DNA of 64,000 bases from Pannonibacter phragmitetus DSM 14782. Lineage in GTDB: Bacteria; Pseudomonadota; Alphaproteobacteria; Rhizobiales; Stappiaceae. Position 1 is the first letter of the stretch. Each line of letters starts with the position of its first letter. This document shows positions 8,132 through 18,465 of the stretch, one piece after another. Location: the NCBI RefSeq assembly GCF_000382365.1, contig NZ_KB908215.1, positions 930,001 to 994,000 on the forward strand, read 5' to 3'. Made by a program: the position numbers and the translations under genes. The notes under the pieces are model-generated. The model was not told where the DNA came from. It saw only the letters and a list, made by a program, of their open reading frames with translations, and ran no database searches.

Positions 8132-9050
8132 TCGCGCCTCCCTTGCGGGTCTTGCCCGAACGGCCCTTGAAGAATCGGTCGAGCACGATGGCGACCAGAA
8201 CGATGGCCACACCCACCTCGAAGCCCATGGCAATGTTGACCGAGTTGAGCGCCCGCAGCGTCGGCACGCCGAGGCCGTTGGCCCCCACCAGCGCGGCAAT
8301 CACCACCATCGACAGGGACAGCATGATCGTCTGCGTCAGCCCCGCCATGATCTGCGGCAGGGCATAGGGAAGCTCCACCTTCCACAGAAGCTGCCAGCGG
8401 GTGGTGCCGAAGGCCTCGCCCGCCTCGATCAACTGCGTGGGCGTCGAAGACACCCCCAGCTGCGTCAGGCGGATCGGCGCAGGCAGCGCGAAGATCACCG
8501 TGGCAATCAGCCCCGGCACCATGCCAAGGCCGAAGAGAATGAGCGCAGGAATGAGATAAACGAAGGTCGGGATCGTCTGCATCAGATCCAGCACCGGCTG
8601 GAGAAAGGCATAGAAGCGCGGATTATGCGCAGCCACGACACCAATCGGCACGCCAACAGCCATGCAGATTGCAGTCGAGCCAAGCACCAGCGCCAGCGTA
8701 TCCATCGTGGCTGTCCAGTAGCCCTGATTGATGATCAGCAGCAGCGAGCCCAGCACCAGCAGCGGGAAACCGATGTTGCGGCGGACCACATAGGCCAGCA
8801 CGGTCACGACTGCGACGACTGTCAGCGGATGCGGCGTCTTCAGCACCCATAGCAGGCTGCCGATAAAGGCTTCGATTGTGTAGGAAATGGCATCAAAGAC
8901 CATGTAGGCATTGGTGGTCAGCCAGTCGACCACCGATCTTGCCCAGGGGCCTATGGGAAGCTTGTGGCTGGTCAGCCACTCCACCGCCTGAGCTGGCCAT
9001 GAGGCGGCAGCCTGTGCGGCGGTGGCAAGAGAAAGACCGGGAAAAGACAA
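8124..9050 (-). CDS. choW: Choline/betaine ABC transporter permease
   Basis: The 308-residue integral membrane protein has several hydrophobic spans and the ABC importer EAA-type loop (IEAGEAFGTTRWQLLWKVELPYALPQIMAGL, about residues 215-245). It fits the ProW/ChoW family. The likely start is a TTG at 9050 preceded by a GGGGGTG ribosome-binding site. It sits between choX and choV in the same direction and overlaps choV by eight bases. Confidence 0.9.
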   Translation of the reverse strand: MSFPGLSLATAAQAAASWPAQAVEWLTSHKLPIGPWARSVVDWLTTNAYMVFDAISYTIEAFIGSLLWVLKTPHPLTVVAVVTVLAYVVRRNIGFPLLVLGSLLLIINQGYWTATMDTLALVLGSTAICMAVGVPIGVVAAHNPRFYAFLQPVLDLMQTIPTFVYLIPALILFGLGMVPGLIATVIFALPAPIRLTQLGVSSTPTQLIEAGEAFGTTRWQLLWKVELPYALPQIMAGLTQTIMLSLSMVVIAALVGANGLGVPTLRALNSVNIAMGFEVGVAIVLVAIVLDRFFKGRSGKTRKGGAND

Positions 9051-9064
9051 TATGCACCCCCTTC

Positions 9065-9088
9065 CGGCCGGGGCGGGGAGCCCGGCCG
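9065..9088 (-). promoter_or_regulatory. Intercistronic hairpin between choX and choW
   Basis: CGGCCGGG (9065-9072) pairs with CCCGGCCG (9081-9088) around an eight-base loop in the 101-base gap. It could stabilise the upstream choX message so that binding protein is made in excess of permease, as known for other ABC operons. No U-tract. Confidence 0.45.
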
Positions 9089-9151
9089 ATCTCGTGGCAT
9101 CCTGCAGGGAGCGGGCCGCAGGGCCAGCTCACCGGAGTGGTACGGGTGGGT

Positions 9152-10108
9152 TCAGAGGCCGAGGGCCTGCTTCACAGCCGGAATGGCTTCACCGCCGTCG
9201 CGGGTGGTCACGCCCTCAAGCCAGCCTTCGAAGCTGGCCGGATTGGCCTTGAGCCATTCGGCGGCCGCCTTGGCGGGATCGGCGCTCTCGTTCAGGATCG
9301 CGCCCATGATCTCGTTTTCCATCTCGAGGGTGAATTCGAGATTGGTCAGCAGCTTGCCCACATTGGCGCATTCGGCAACATAGCCTTGGCGCACATTGGT
9401 GTAGACGGTGGCGCCGCCATAGTTGGGGCCGAACACGTCATCGCCGCCTTCCAGATAGGCGATCTCGAAATTGGCATTCATCGGATGCGGCGCCCAGCCG
9501 AGGAAGACCACATCCTGCTTCCGGCTGGTGGCCCGGGCGACCTGCGCCAGCATGCCCTGCTCGGAGCTTTCCACCACCTCGAAATCCTTCAGGCCGAACT
9601 CATCCTGATCGATCATGCCGATGATGAGACGGTTTCCGTCGTTTCCAGGCTCGATGCCGTAGATTTTGCCGTTCAGACTGTCCTTGAACTTGGCAATGTC
9701 GGCAAAGCTCTTGAGGCCCTTGTCGTAGGTGTATTGCGGCACGGCGAGCGTGTATTTGGCGCCCTCCAGATTGGCGCGGACCGTCTCGACCGACCCATCC
9801 TCACGATAGGGGGCGATGTCGGCTTCCATGGTAGGCATCCAGTTGCCCAGGAAGACGTCGATGTCCTTGTTCTTGAGCGATGCATAGGTGACCGGGACGG
9901 AGAGGATCTTGATGTCCGTCTCGTAGCCCAGCGCCTGGAGAAGCGTGGTGGTGACGGCGGTTGTCGCGGTGATGTCGGTCCAGCCCACATCCGAGAACCG
10001 CACCATCTTGCAGCTCTCAGGTTCCAGCGCCAGGGCGCTGCCCGTCAAGGTCACGGCAAGGGCAAAACCCGCTGCCGGCCCGGCGATGAAAGTGGATATA
10101 CGCTTCAT
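9152..10108 (-). CDS. choX: Choline ABC transporter substrate-binding protein
   Basis: The 318-residue periplasmic protein starts with a Sec signal peptide (cleavage near ALALEPE, residue 28). It matches the ChoX branch of OpuAC-type proteins: GWTDI, FLGNWMP and LGWAPHPMN carry Trp43, Trp90 and Trp205, and Tyr119 lies in the YTLAVPQY region. ChoX proteins bind the trimethylammonium group with a box of three Trp and one Tyr, and these residues are present. It is first in the choXWV operon and divergent from betI-betA-betB, which supports choline as the main ligand. Confidence 0.94.
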   Translation of the reverse strand: MKRISTFIAGPAAGFALAVTLTGSALALEPESCKMVRFSDVGWTDITATTAVTTTLLQALGYETDIKILSVPVTYASLKNKDIDVFLGNWMPTMEADIAPYREDGSVETVRANLEGAKYTLAVPQYTYDKGLKSFADIAKFKDSLNGKIYGIEPGNDGNRLIIGMIDQDEFGLKDFEVVESSEQGMLAQVARATSRKQDVVFLGWAPHPMNANFEIAYLEGGDDVFGPNYGGATVYTNVRQGYVAECANVGKLLTNLEFTLEMENEIMGAILNESADPAKAAAEWLKANPASFEGWLEGVTTRDGGEAIPAVKQALGL

Positions 10109-10301
10109 CCGGTTCTTTCTCCTGCTTTCGCGTTGACGCCCTGTAATAACAGGACTCGCCCCCGGTGTTCACGCCCAAATGAACCCGGCAGGACCCCTTA
10201 TGCAATGGGGAACCTTTTCTACGACCGTCTTTGCGGTGCGGTTTGCCCCTCTGGATTTTGCTACTGAAACATTTTGCCGCAGGCTTGGCAAGTTTTGATT
10301 G

Positions 10302-10315
10302 ATTGATCGATCAAT
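10302..10315. promoter_or_regulatory. BetI-like operator palindrome
   Basis: ATTGATCGATCAAT at 10302-10315 is a perfect 14-base palindrome within a TTGATTGATTGATCGATCAATT run, 36 bases before betI in the choX/betI divergent gap. Known BetI operators are AT-rich with TTGATTG...TCAA half-sites, so this is a good candidate for choline-relieved repression of betIAB and perhaps choX. Confidence 0.7.
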
Positions 10316-10350
10316 TAAAAATATCCATAGGGTGAGGAAAGGAGTGCCTG

Positions 10351-10962
10351 ATGCCGAAAATCGGGATGGAAGCGGAACGCCGCCGCACCCTTATCGAAGC
10401 AACCGTGGATGCGATTCACGAGACAGGCTTCTGCGACGTGACGATTGCGCAGATCGCCCGCCGTGCGGGTGTGTCCGGCGGTCTGGCGCACCACTATTTT
10501 GGCTCGAAGGATCAATTGCTTGCGGCCACCATGCGGCACCTGCTGCATGAGCTGGGTCAGGGCATCCGCGCGCGCCTTGCCGCAGCCTCGACCCCGCGCG
10601 AGCGGATTTCGGCGATCATCGCCGGGAACTTCGACCCCGAGCAGTTCCGCGAGGCGGTGATTGCGGCCTGGCTGTCGTTCTACGCGCAGGCCCAGACGGC
10701 CGAATCCAATCAGCGCCTGCTGCGCATCTATGCCGCGCGCCTCACCTCCAACCTGACCTTCAGCCTCAAGGCCTTCCTGCCGGAAAAGGATGCGGCCGAG
10801 GTCGCCGAAGGCACCGCATCCATGATTGACGGCGTGTGGATCCGTCAGGCCCTGAGCCGGAAATCGCCGGACCGGGAAGCCGCCATCCGCATGGTCGAGG
10901 ACTATGTGGAAGCGCAGATCCGCATGCGTCAGTCCGGAGCCGGGAACGAGGTGCAGCCATGA
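10351..10962 (+). CDS. betI: Transcriptional repressor BetI (TetR family)
   Basis: The 203-residue protein has a TetR DNA-binding domain at residues 10-55 ([47 protein letters not shown] split across the helix-turn-helix) and the [12 protein letters not shown] segment typical of BetI near residue 165. BetI represses choline oxidation genes until choline is present. It is the first gene of a betI-betA-betB operon; its stop overlaps the betA ATG by four bases. An operator-like palindrome lies 36 bases upstream. Confidence 0.96.
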   Translation: MPKIGMEAERRRTLIEATVDAIHETGFCDVTIAQIARRAGVSGGLAHHYFGSKDQLLAATMRHLLHELGQGIRARLAAASTPRERISAIIAGNFDPEQFREAVIAAWLSFYAQAQTAESNQRLLRIYAARLTSNLTFSLKAFLPEKDAAEVAEGTASMIDGVWIRQALSRKSPDREAAIRMVEDYVEAQIRMRQSGAGNEVQP

Positions 10963-12617
10963 GCGGATATGACTTCATCATCGTGGGCGCCGGGTCTGCG
11001 GGCTGTGCCATGGCCGCGCGCCTATCGGAAGATCCTGCAAACCGCGTGCTGGTGCTGGAATTTGGCGGCACGGATGCCGGGCCTTTCATCCAGATGCCGG
11101 CCGCCCTCTCCTATCCCATGAACATGCGCCGCTATGACTGGGGCTTTGCCAGCGAGCCGGAGCCGCATCTGGGTGGCCGCGTGCTGGCGACCCCGCGCGG
11201 CAAGGTGATCGGCGGCTCGTCCTCCATCAACGGCATGGTCTATGTGCGCGGCCACGCGAAGGACTTCGACACCTGGGAAGAGATGGGCGCCAGTGGCTGG
11301 GGATACCGGCATGTGCTGCCCTACTTCCAGCGGATGGAGAACGCGAAGGCCGGTGACGATGGCTGGCGCGGGCGCAACGGCCCGCTGCATGTGCAGCGCG
11401 GGCCAAAGCACAATCCGCTGTTCAATGCCTTCATCGAAGCCGGGCGGCAGGCCGGTTACGAGACCACCGCCGACTACAACGGCGAGAAGCAGGAAGGCTT
11501 CGGCGATATGGAGATGACCGTCTACAACGGTCAGCGCTGGTCCGCCGCCAATGCCTATCTGAAGCCCGCCCTCAAGCGCGGCAATGTGGACCTGATCACC
11601 GGCGCGCTTGTTCGGCGGGTGGTGATCGAAAATGGCCGGGCAACAGGCGTGGAATATCAGCGCGGCAGCGGAGCACCGCAAGTGGCCCATGCCCGGCGCG
11701 AGGTGATCATCGCCGCCTCGTCGATCAACTCGCCCAAGCTGCTGATGCACTCCGGCATTGGCCCGGCGCAGCATCTGAAGGAGCACGGCATCGACGTCGT
11801 GGCGGACCGGCCCGGTGTCGGCGCCAACCTGCAGGACCATCTGGAGCTTTACCTGCAGCAGGCCTGTACCCAGCCGGTCACGCTCTACAAGCACTGGAAC
11901 CTCATCTCCAAGGCGCTGATCGGGGCGCAGTGGCTGTTCACCGGCAAGGGGCTTGGGGCTTCCAACCAGTTCGAGGCCTGCGCCTTCATCCGCTCCAGGG
12001 CCGGCATCGACTATCCGGACATCCAGTTCCACTTCATCCCCTTTGCCGTGCGCTATGACGGCAAGGCGGCGGCGGAGGGACACGGGTTCCAGGCTCATGT
12101 CGGGCCGATGCGCTCCAAGTCTCGCGGCGCGGTGCGGCTCAAAAGTTCAGATCCGCTGGACAAGCCGTCGATCCGCTTCAACTACATGTCCCATGCCGAT
12201 GACTGGGCCGATTTCCGCGCCTGCATCCGCCTGACGCGGGAGATTTTCGGGCAGGAGGCTTTCACCCCTTTCCGGGGCAAGGAAATCCAGCCCGGCAGCC
12301 ACCTGCAAAGCGATGATGAGCTGGACGGATTCATCCGCGAGCATGCAGAAAGCGCCTACCACCCCTGCGGCACCTGCCGCATGGGAGCCAAGGACGATCC
12401 CATGGCCGTGGTGGACCCGGAATGCCGGGTGATCGGCGTCGAGGGCTTGCGGGTGGCCGACAGTTCCATCTTCCCGCAGGTGACCAACGGCAATCTCAAC
12501 GCCCCCTCGATCATGGTGGGCGAGAAGGCCTCGGACCATATCCTCGGCCGCACGCCCCTGCCCGCCTCCAATCAGGAGCCGTGGATCCATCCGGACTGGC
12601 AAATCAGCCAGCGTTGA
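10959..12617 (+). CDS. betA: Choline dehydrogenase (GMC oxidoreductase)
   Basis: The 552-residue flavoprotein oxidises choline to betaine aldehyde. It opens with the FAD-binding GAGSAGC motif (residues 10-16), has the GMC signature [13 protein letters not shown] near residue 83, and the active-site His in [10 protein letters not shown] near residue 467. The start at 10959 overlaps the betI stop (ATGA); an upstream in-frame ATG at 10836 would run through betI. Second in the betIAB operon, membrane-associated and quinone-linked in the known family. Confidence 0.96.
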   Translation: MSGYDFIIVGAGSAGCAMAARLSEDPANRVLVLEFGGTDAGPFIQMPAALSYPMNMRRYDWGFASEPEPHLGGRVLATPRGKVIGGSSSINGMVYVRGHAKDFDTWEEMGASGWGYRHVLPYFQRMENAKAGDDGWRGRNGPLHVQRGPKHNPLFNAFIEAGRQAGYETTADYNGEKQEGFGDMEMTVYNGQRWSAANAYLKPALKRGNVDLITGALVRRVVIENGRATGVEYQRGSGAPQVAHARREVIIAASSINSPKLLMHSGIGPAQHLKEHGIDVVADRPGVGANLQDHLELYLQQACTQPVTLYKHWNLISKALIGAQWLFTGKGLGASNQFEACAFIRSRAGIDYPDIQFHFIPFAVRYDGKAAAEGHGFQAHVGPMRSKSRGAVRLKSSDPLDKPSIRFNYMSHADDWADFRACIRLTREIFGQEAFTPFRGKEIQPGSHLQSDDELDGFIREHAESAYHPCGTCRMGAKDDPMAVVDPECRVIGVEGLRVADSSIFPQVTNGNLNAPSIMVGEKASDHILGRTPLPASNQEPWIHPDWQISQR

Positions 12618-12680
12618 GCCAAAAGACCGAACAGGAGCGTGCCCGAAGCGGCACCCAGTGAACAGAACGGAGCCAAGCCC

Positions 12681-14144
12681 ATGCGCGCGCAACCCGCAGC
12701 CTCCCACTATATCGGCGGCGCCTATGTGGAGAGCCCCGAAGGCTCTGCATTCGACAGCATCTACCCAGCCACCGGCGAAGTGATCGCCCGGCTGCATGGC
12801 GCAGATGACGCCACCATCGAAGCCGCCATGACAGCCGCCCGCGAGGGACAGAAGCTCTGGGCCGCAACGCCTGCCGCCGAGCGTGGCCGGGTGCTGCGCC
12901 GGGCAGCCGACATCCTGCGCCGGCAGAACCGGGAGTTGAGCGAGCTTGAAACGCTGGACACCGGCAAGCCCTTGCAGGAAACGCTCATCGCCGATGCGGC
13001 CTCCGGCGCGGATTGCCTTGAATATTTCGGCAATCTCGCTGCCACACTGACCGGCGAGCACATCGATCTCGGCGGCTCATTCGCCTACACCCGCCGCGAG
13101 CCGCTGGGCATCTGCGTTGGCATCGGCGCCTGGAACTATCCGATCCAGATCGCCTGCTGGAAGGCCGCTCCCGCCCTTGCCTGCGGCAATGCCATGATCT
13201 TCAAGCCCTCGGAAGTGACGCCGCTCTCCGCCCTGAAGCTGGCCGAAGCCCTCACCGAAGCTGGCGTTCCCGCCGGTGTCTTCAACGTGGTGCAGGGCGC
13301 GGGCGATGTGGGGGCAAAGCTCGTCTCCCATCCGGCTGTCGCCAAGGTCTCCATCACCGGCTCCGTGCCGACGGGGCGCAAGGTCGCGGGCCTTGCGGGG
13401 GCAAACCTCAAGCATCTGACGCTGGAACTGGGCGGCAAGTCGCCGCTGATCCTGTTCGATGACTCCGATCTGGAAAGCGCCGTCTCGGCGGCAATCAACG
13501 CCAATTTCTATTCCACCGGCCAGGTCTGCTCCAACGGCACCCGCGTCTTCGTGCAGAAGGGCCTGAAGGACTCCTTCCTGAAGCGCCTTGCGGAGCGCAC
13601 CGCCAATGCGGTGATGGGTGACCCGCTGGAAGAGGCCGTCAACCTCGGCCCGCTCGTGTCAAAGGCGCAGTATGACAAGGTGCTGGGCTACATGAAGCTG
13701 GGCCAGGACGAAGGCGCAAGACTCGTCTGCGGCGGCAAGGCCGCGCAGGTGCCGCAGTTCCCGCAGGGCCTCTTCGTCGAGCCGACCGTCTTTGCCGATG
13801 TCGAGGACACCATGCGCATTGCCCGTGAGGAAATCTTCGGCCCGGTGATGTGCGTGCTCGATTTCGAAACGGAAGAAGAAGTCATCACCCGCGCCAACGC
13901 CACCGAATTCGGCCTCGGCGCTGGCGTGTTCACCCGCGACATCCAGCGCGCCCACCGGGTCATCGGCCAGCTTCAGGCCGGCACCTGCTGGATCAACACC
14001 TACAATCTCACCCCCATCCAGATGCCCTTCGGCGGCTTCAAGTCTTCCGGCATCGGCCGCGAAAACGGCCACGCAGCCATTGCCCACTACAGCCAGATCA
14101 AGAGCGTCTACGTGGAAATGGGACGGACTGAGGCGGCTTATTGA
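12681..14144 (+). CDS. betB: Betaine aldehyde dehydrogenase
   Basis: The 487-residue aldehyde dehydrogenase converts betaine aldehyde to glycine betaine with NAD(P). It has the catalytic Glu in LELGGKSP (near residue 250) and the catalytic Cys in [15 protein letters not shown] (near 285), and ends with the [14 protein letters not shown] family segment. It follows betA after 63 bases in the same direction. ATG at 12681 matches the family N-terminus; a frame to 12639 adds only linker-like residues. Together with choXWV it gives osmoprotectant synthesis from imported choline. Confidence 0.96.
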   Translation: MRAQPAASHYIGGAYVESPEGSAFDSIYPATGEVIARLHGADDATIEAAMTAAREGQKLWAATPAAERGRVLRRAADILRRQNRELSELETLDTGKPLQETLIADAASGADCLEYFGNLAATLTGEHIDLGGSFAYTRREPLGICVGIGAWNYPIQIACWKAAPALACGNAMIFKPSEVTPLSALKLAEALTEAGVPAGVFNVVQGAGDVGAKLVSHPAVAKVSITGSVPTGRKVAGLAGANLKHLTLELGGKSPLILFDDSDLESAVSAAINANFYSTGQVCSNGTRVFVQKGLKDSFLKRLAERTANAVMGDPLEEAVNLGPLVSKAQYDKVLGYMKLGQDEGARLVCGGKAAQVPQFPQGLFVEPTVFADVEDTMRIAREEIFGPVMCVLDFETEEEVITRANATEFGLGAGVFTRDIQRAHRVIGQLQAGTCWINTYNLTPIQMPFGGFKSSGIGRENGHAAIAHYSQIKSVYVEMGRTEAAY

Positions 14145-14415
14145 GGGGGGAGTGACCTCGTGAGCTGCCGGTGGCAGAAACAAGTTCGAATGGCAGCCGC
14201 GACGATGTTGAGATGATTATTTTTTTGATGATCGCTCTTGAACTGACCGAAACGTGTTATTAAATCATTTCTGCTTCCGGCAGAAGCATGCCACCCGTCA
14301 GTTGCAAAGCTGTAGACAGCACTGCCTTTGATGTTTGATGACCCGTTCATGTCTCTTGTTCGGGCTCACGAGGTGGTTGACGGGTGACGCTTCTCACGAG
14401 TCCGGGAGAAGAAAC

Positions 14416-15726
14416 ATGTCTACGGCAAACATTACGCCCACCACCCTTGACGGCATCAAGCGCCTCGCCAAAACGATATCTAAGCAGGACGGCGTGCCTC
14501 ACGCTGTTGGTTTGGACCGTGCATCTATTCGTGCAGGATTTGCGAATTACACGAATGCTCGGCGTGTCCTCATGTCATCTACCACTGCCAAGCGACCGAC
14601 TTTTAAAACCTTCATCAGCGTTCGGTGGCGAGATCCCGAAACAAAGTCGCGTGGAATAGAGATCATTGAAGTCTCACTTCCGAAGCCTCTAGATGAAATC
14701 GTCGAGGCAAGACACTTCAAGAATGCGCACGGCCTATGGAAGTTCAAGCGCCGGGCACCGGACTTAATCGTTTATCAAACCAATCCTCAAAGCGAGGATG
14801 GGGCCATTTTTGCTGCATGCACTGCTGCTCGCACCCTCCAATTCATGGCTGCAACAGGGTTAAAGCCGTCTACAAGTGACGCTTTACTTAACAGCAAGAG
14901 CACTGGCCGCCTGCCAGGTCTTGACCATTGCAGCTCATGGTTCGATCCGGCGACGAAGAAGAGAATTATGCTTGACGAGCCATATGCCGCAGCGGTTTCT
15001 GATCGTCAGCTTGAGCGCACCGCTTGGGCGGACCGCAACAACTGGCAGATTCTTAAGTCGGCATGGCGTGGGATTTACTTCCCAGATGCTGGCAGCGAGC
15101 TCTATCTCCTTTCCGATCGAGATAAAGGTGCTGCCCTGGAACCCATTGAGGCAGCGCTGTCCGCGTTGGGAGCGCCGATCGTCCCCGGAAATTGTCGGCG
15201 CATTGCTAAGGCCGAAGCTGAGTCTTTCAGAACGCCTGGTGAAATTCAGGCGCAAGCCGAGAAGGCTGCGAAAGCACGGGTGCCGAAACCGGCACGCGTT
15301 GCTGGGAAAGCTTCGAGCACCGTTTCGTACAAGATGCTCTTTTCCTCAGGCAGACGACCGAATGCAAAGATGCCCATTGAGAAGCACTCAGAGGTCGGGA
15401 AGCTTCTCAAGGAAGTATTAACGGCCACCCGAGGCAGGGCGGGCGTTACCAATCGTGTCGATCTGGTCAGGTCCGAACTCGATAACTGGGTTCAACTCGA
15501 ATATGACCGTGAGACCTTGCCAGATAGCGAGTTCTTCGATCTCTACTATCGCGAGGGGGGGAAGGTACCTGATGCTGAGCGAGGCGTTGCAAGTCGAGCC
15601 CAGAGCATTGCGCGCCTGCGGAGCGCCAAAGCTATCCTTATTAGCGCCTATCCAGAATCGAAACCACTGAATGACTTGACCAAGAAGATAGACTTGGCGA
15701 TCAAGTCATTGGAAAATTGGCATTAA
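14416..15726 (+). CDS. DUF5623-like protein of unknown function
   Basis: The 436-residue protein resembles what is annotated as DUF5623 in alphaproteobacteria; this is from memory of the N-terminal pattern TTLDGIKRLAKTISKQDGVP. The first 60 residues contain a short helical motif (DRASIRAGFANYTNARRVL) found at the N-terminus of various plasmid and island proteins. The middle is globular; residues 285-320 are Lys/Ala-rich and the C-terminus is helical. The start has a GGGAGAAGAA ribosome-binding site. Base composition is visibly lower in GC than both neighbours, and it stands alone between housekeeping genes, which suggests transfer. No enzymatic motif is evident. Confidence 0.75.
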   Translation: MSTANITPTTLDGIKRLAKTISKQDGVPHAVGLDRASIRAGFANYTNARRVLMSSTTAKRPTFKTFISVRWRDPETKSRGIEIIEVSLPKPLDEIVEARHFKNAHGLWKFKRRAPDLIVYQTNPQSEDGAIFAACTAARTLQFMAATGLKPSTSDALLNSKSTGRLPGLDHCSSWFDPATKKRIMLDEPYAAAVSDRQLERTAWADRNNWQILKSAWRGIYFPDAGSELYLLSDRDKGAALEPIEAALSALGAPIVPGNCRRIAKAEAESFRTPGEIQAQAEKAAKARVPKPARVAGKASSTVSYKMLFSSGRRPNAKMPIEKHSEVGKLLKEVLTATRGRAGVTNRVDLVRSELDNWVQLEYDRETLPDSEFFDLYYREGGKVPDAERGVASRAQSIARLRSAKAILISAYPESKPLNDLTKKIDLAIKSLENWH

Positions 15727-16048
15727 ACGGCACTAGTTCTGTCGGGTTCCATTTATTAGAGCCCGGAAGGACAAAAATGTTACGTTCTCTATGACGTTTT
15801 TGAATTTTCCATGGCAGCACGGATCAGCCTCGACTTATTACCCAGACTTGATCTGGTGTAACTATACCGATCGAATACTGAGAATAAACAAATAGGGCAT
15901 AGCAGGGCGCTTCCACCCCAATTCCCAAAGGGAGAGGAGAGGAAACGTCCTGCTACACCTCACAACCGGGCCAACAGCTAGTATGGACGCCCCTCTTGAA
16001 CAACGCGCCCCGCTAGCCGTCCCACCGGCAAAGCCCTATAAGCAGCCC
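15727..16048. other. Low-GC intergenic stretch after the DUF5623-like gene
   Basis: About 320 bases, AT-rich up to roughly 15900. It holds no convincing gene, repeat or terminator that I can see. A frame from 15983 would extend the following flavoprotein, but family homology starts at 16049. The compositional dip continues from the orphan gene, marking a possible island edge. Confidence 0.5.
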
Positions 16049-17233
16049 ATGACCGATATTGATGTTCTTGTTCTCGGCGCCGGGGCGGCCGGGTTGATGT
16101 GTGCGATTGAGGCGGGAAAGCGGGGGCTTTCCGTGCTGGTGATCGACCATGCCAAACGCCCGGCGGAGAAGATCCGCATTTCCGGCGGCGGGCGGTGCAA
16201 TTTCACCAACCTGCACACCACGCCGGCCAATTTCCTGTCGCAGAACCCGCGCTTCTGCGTTTCCGCGCTGAAGCGCTACACGCCGCAGCATTTCCTCAAG
16301 CTGGTGGAGGCGCACCGCATTCCCTGGCACGAGAAGACGCTGGGCCAGCTGTTCTGCGACAACGCCGCCATGGACATCATCCATATGCTGCTGCGCGAGG
16401 CGGAGGCGGCGGGGGTGAAGCTTTGGATGGAGACGTCCTTCACCGCCGTCAGCAAGCCGGATGACCGGTTTTCCGTTGCCACCTCCCGCGGGGCCCTGCG
16501 CGCGCGGGCGCTGGTGGTGGCGACCGGCGGGCCGTCGATCCCCAAGATGGGCGCCACCGGCATCGGCTATGAGATTGCCAAGCAGTTCGGCCTTGCCGTG
16601 GTTCCGCCCCGCCCGGCGCTGGTGCCGCTGACATTTTCGGACGACAACAAGATCCTCTGCACCAAGCTTGCGGGTGTCTCGGTGGATGCGGTGGTCAGCT
16701 TCGGCAAGACGCGCTTCCGCGAGGGGCTGCTCTTCACGCACCGGGGGCTTTCCGGCCCGTCGGTCCTGCAGATTTCGTCCTACTGGCGCGAGGGCCAGCC
16801 GATCACCGTCGACCTGCTGCCGCAGACGGATGTATTTGCCGCGCTGAAGGCGGGCAAGACCAGCCACGGCAAGCAGGATGTGCGCACTGCGCTTGCCGGG
16901 CTTTTGCCCAAACGGCTGGCCGAAGAGCTGAGCGCCGCCCATGGCTTTGGCGGACGGCTGGCCGACCAGCCCGACAAGGTGCTGCAGAAGACGGGCAGCG
17001 CCATCAACAGCTGGCAGCTGCTGCCTGCAGGCACAGAAGGCTACCGCACGGCGGAAGTGACGCTGGGCGGCGTCGACACCACCGCCCTCTCCTCCCGCTC
17101 CATGGAGGCCAATGACGTGCCGGGGCTTTATTTCATCGGCGAGGTGGTGGATGTGACCGGCCATCTCGGCGGCTTCAATTTCCAGTGGGCCTGGGCCTCG
17201 GGCCATGCGGCAGGACAGGCAGTGCTCGGCTGA
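16049..17233 (+). CDS. HI0933-like NAD(P)/FAD-dependent oxidoreductase (YhiN/BaiN type)
   Basis: The 394-residue flavoprotein starts with a dinucleotide-binding motif (VLVLGAGAAGLMCAIEAG) and the family signature KIRISGGGRCNFTN near residue 45. TGGPSIPKMGATGIGYEIA near 170 and the C-terminal GEVVDVTGHLGGFNFQWAWASG are further HI0933 hallmarks. Physiological substrate is generally unknown; one relative (BaiN) acts on bile acids. The start at 16049 was chosen because residues before it lack family similarity. It stands alone, co-oriented with the next regulator gene 79 bases away. Confidence 0.9.
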   Translation: MTDIDVLVLGAGAAGLMCAIEAGKRGLSVLVIDHAKRPAEKIRISGGGRCNFTNLHTTPANFLSQNPRFCVSALKRYTPQHFLKLVEAHRIPWHEKTLGQLFCDNAAMDIIHMLLREAEAAGVKLWMETSFTAVSKPDDRFSVATSRGALRARALVVATGGPSIPKMGATGIGYEIAKQFGLAVVPPRPALVPLTFSDDNKILCTKLAGVSVDAVVSFGKTRFREGLLFTHRGLSGPSVLQISSYWREGQPITVDLLPQTDVFAALKAGKTSHGKQDVRTALAGLLPKRLAEELSAAHGFGGRLADQPDKVLQKTGSAINSWQLLPAGTEGYRTAEVTLGGVDTTALSSRSMEANDVPGLYFIGEVVDVTGHLGGFNFQWAWASGHAAGQAVLG

Positions 17234-17312
17234 AAGCAGCACTTGCTGCATTGCACAAAATTGCTGACAAGCCCGATGCGGCCGCTATAGTCAGGGCAGC
17301 TGGGGAGTGATG

Positions 17313-18371
17313 ATGCAGCGTGTGACCATTCATGATGTGGCGGCGCGGGCCGGAGTGAGCCTTGCCACCGTCGACAGGGTGCTGAACGGCAGGCCGGGAG
17401 TGCGGGCCGCAACGGTGGAGCGGGTTGAAACGGCCGTGCGGGAGCTGGGCTATACGCCCGATGTCCATGCCGCCAACCTGGCCAAACGCCGCCGCTACCG
17501 GCTGCATTTCCTCATCCCCCAGAGCACCAACGCCTTCATGGAAGACCTGAAGCGGGAGGCGGAACAGGTGGCGCTGCGTGTTGCGGGCGAGCGGGTGGTG
17601 ATGACCATCACCCCCATCGATGCCTTCGACAGCCATTCGGTCGCCGGAACGCTGGCCGTGCTCGACAAGAGCATCTGCGACGGGGTGGCCGTCGTGGCGC
17701 CAAGCTCGCCGGAAGTGCGCGCCGCCATCGACCGGCTGGCCATGCGGGACGTGCCTGTGGTTACGCTCATCTCCGATCATCCGGCCTCGGCGCGCGCGCA
17801 TTTCGCCGGCATCGACAATGTGGCGGCGGGGCGCTCTGCCGGGCAGCTGCTCGCCCGGTTCATTGCCGGCAACCGTCCCGGCTCCACGGCCAAGGTCGGC
17901 TTCATTGCAGGCTCGCTGGGCCTGCGCGACCATGCGGAGCGCCACGGCAGCTGCCTTGAGGTGCTGGAAGAGCTTCAGCCCGGCTTGCAGGCGCTGAAGG
18001 TGCGCGAGGGGCGCGATGACAACGAGCGGACACGCGACATCACCCTGCGGCTGCTGGATGAGCATCCGGACCTCGAAGGGCTCTACAATGCGGGCGGCGG
18101 CAACCGGGGTGTCATTTCGGCGCTGGAGGAACGCGGCGTGGCGCGGCAGGTGACCTTCATCGCCCATGAACTGACGCCATACACCCGCCGGGCGCTGCTC
18201 GACGGCACCATTGATGCGCTGATCGCCCAGAACCCCGGCCACGAGATCCGCAGTGCAGTCCGGGTGCTGAAGGCGCTGATTGACGGCACACCGGTGATCG
18301 CGGAACAGGAGCGGATCGGCATCGACATCTTTTTGCCGGGTAATCTGCCCCCGGAGGACGCAAAAACCTGA
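17313..18371 (+). CDS. LacI family transcriptional regulator
   Basis: The roughly 352-residue protein has an N-terminal LacI helix-turn-helix (VTIHDVAARAGVSLATVDRVLNGRPGV) and hinge helix (DVHAANLAKRRRYRLHFLIP), followed by a periplasmic-binding-protein-like effector domain. A GGGGAG ribosome-binding site at 17302-17307 best fits the ATG at 17313; GTG at 17307 and ATG at 17310 are alternatives. The ligand is probably a sugar or polyol, but no transporter or sugar gene is adjacent, so the target is unknown. Confidence 0.9.
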   Translation: MQRVTIHDVAARAGVSLATVDRVLNGRPGVRAATVERVETAVRELGYTPDVHAANLAKRRRYRLHFLIPQSTNAFMEDLKREAEQVALRVAGERVVMTITPIDAFDSHSVAGTLAVLDKSICDGVAVVAPSSPEVRAAIDRLAMRDVPVVTLISDHPASARAHFAGIDNVAAGRSAGQLLARFIAGNRPGSTAKVGFIAGSLGLRDHAERHGSCLEVLEELQPGLQALKVREGRDDNERTRDITLRLLDEHPDLEGLYNAGGGNRGVISALEERGVARQVTFIAHELTPYTRRALLDGTIDALIAQNPGHEIRSAVRVLKALIDGTPVIAEQERIGIDIFLPGNLPPEDAKT

Positions 18372-18429
18372 CGCAACGGCAACAAGTCCGTAAGCCGCAG
18401 AATACTGCGATCTTTACGCGTTTACCCCA

Positions 18430-18458
18430 TTGACGGTTGCCCCTCTTGAGGACATATT
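18430..18458 (+). promoter_or_regulatory. Candidate sigma-70 promoter of rirA
   Basis: TTGACG (18430-18435), a 17-base spacer and CATATT (18453-18458) give a plausible housekeeping promoter. The predicted transcript start falls within a few bases of the ATG at 18466, so the message may be leaderless or nearly so. Confidence 0.45.
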
Positions 18459-18465
18459 AAAACCT

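Noticed and set aside
6695-8170. 491-codon open frame on the plus strand
   Set aside because: It lies antisense to choV and across the inverted-repeat element; the ABC ATPase motifs on the minus strand decide the case.
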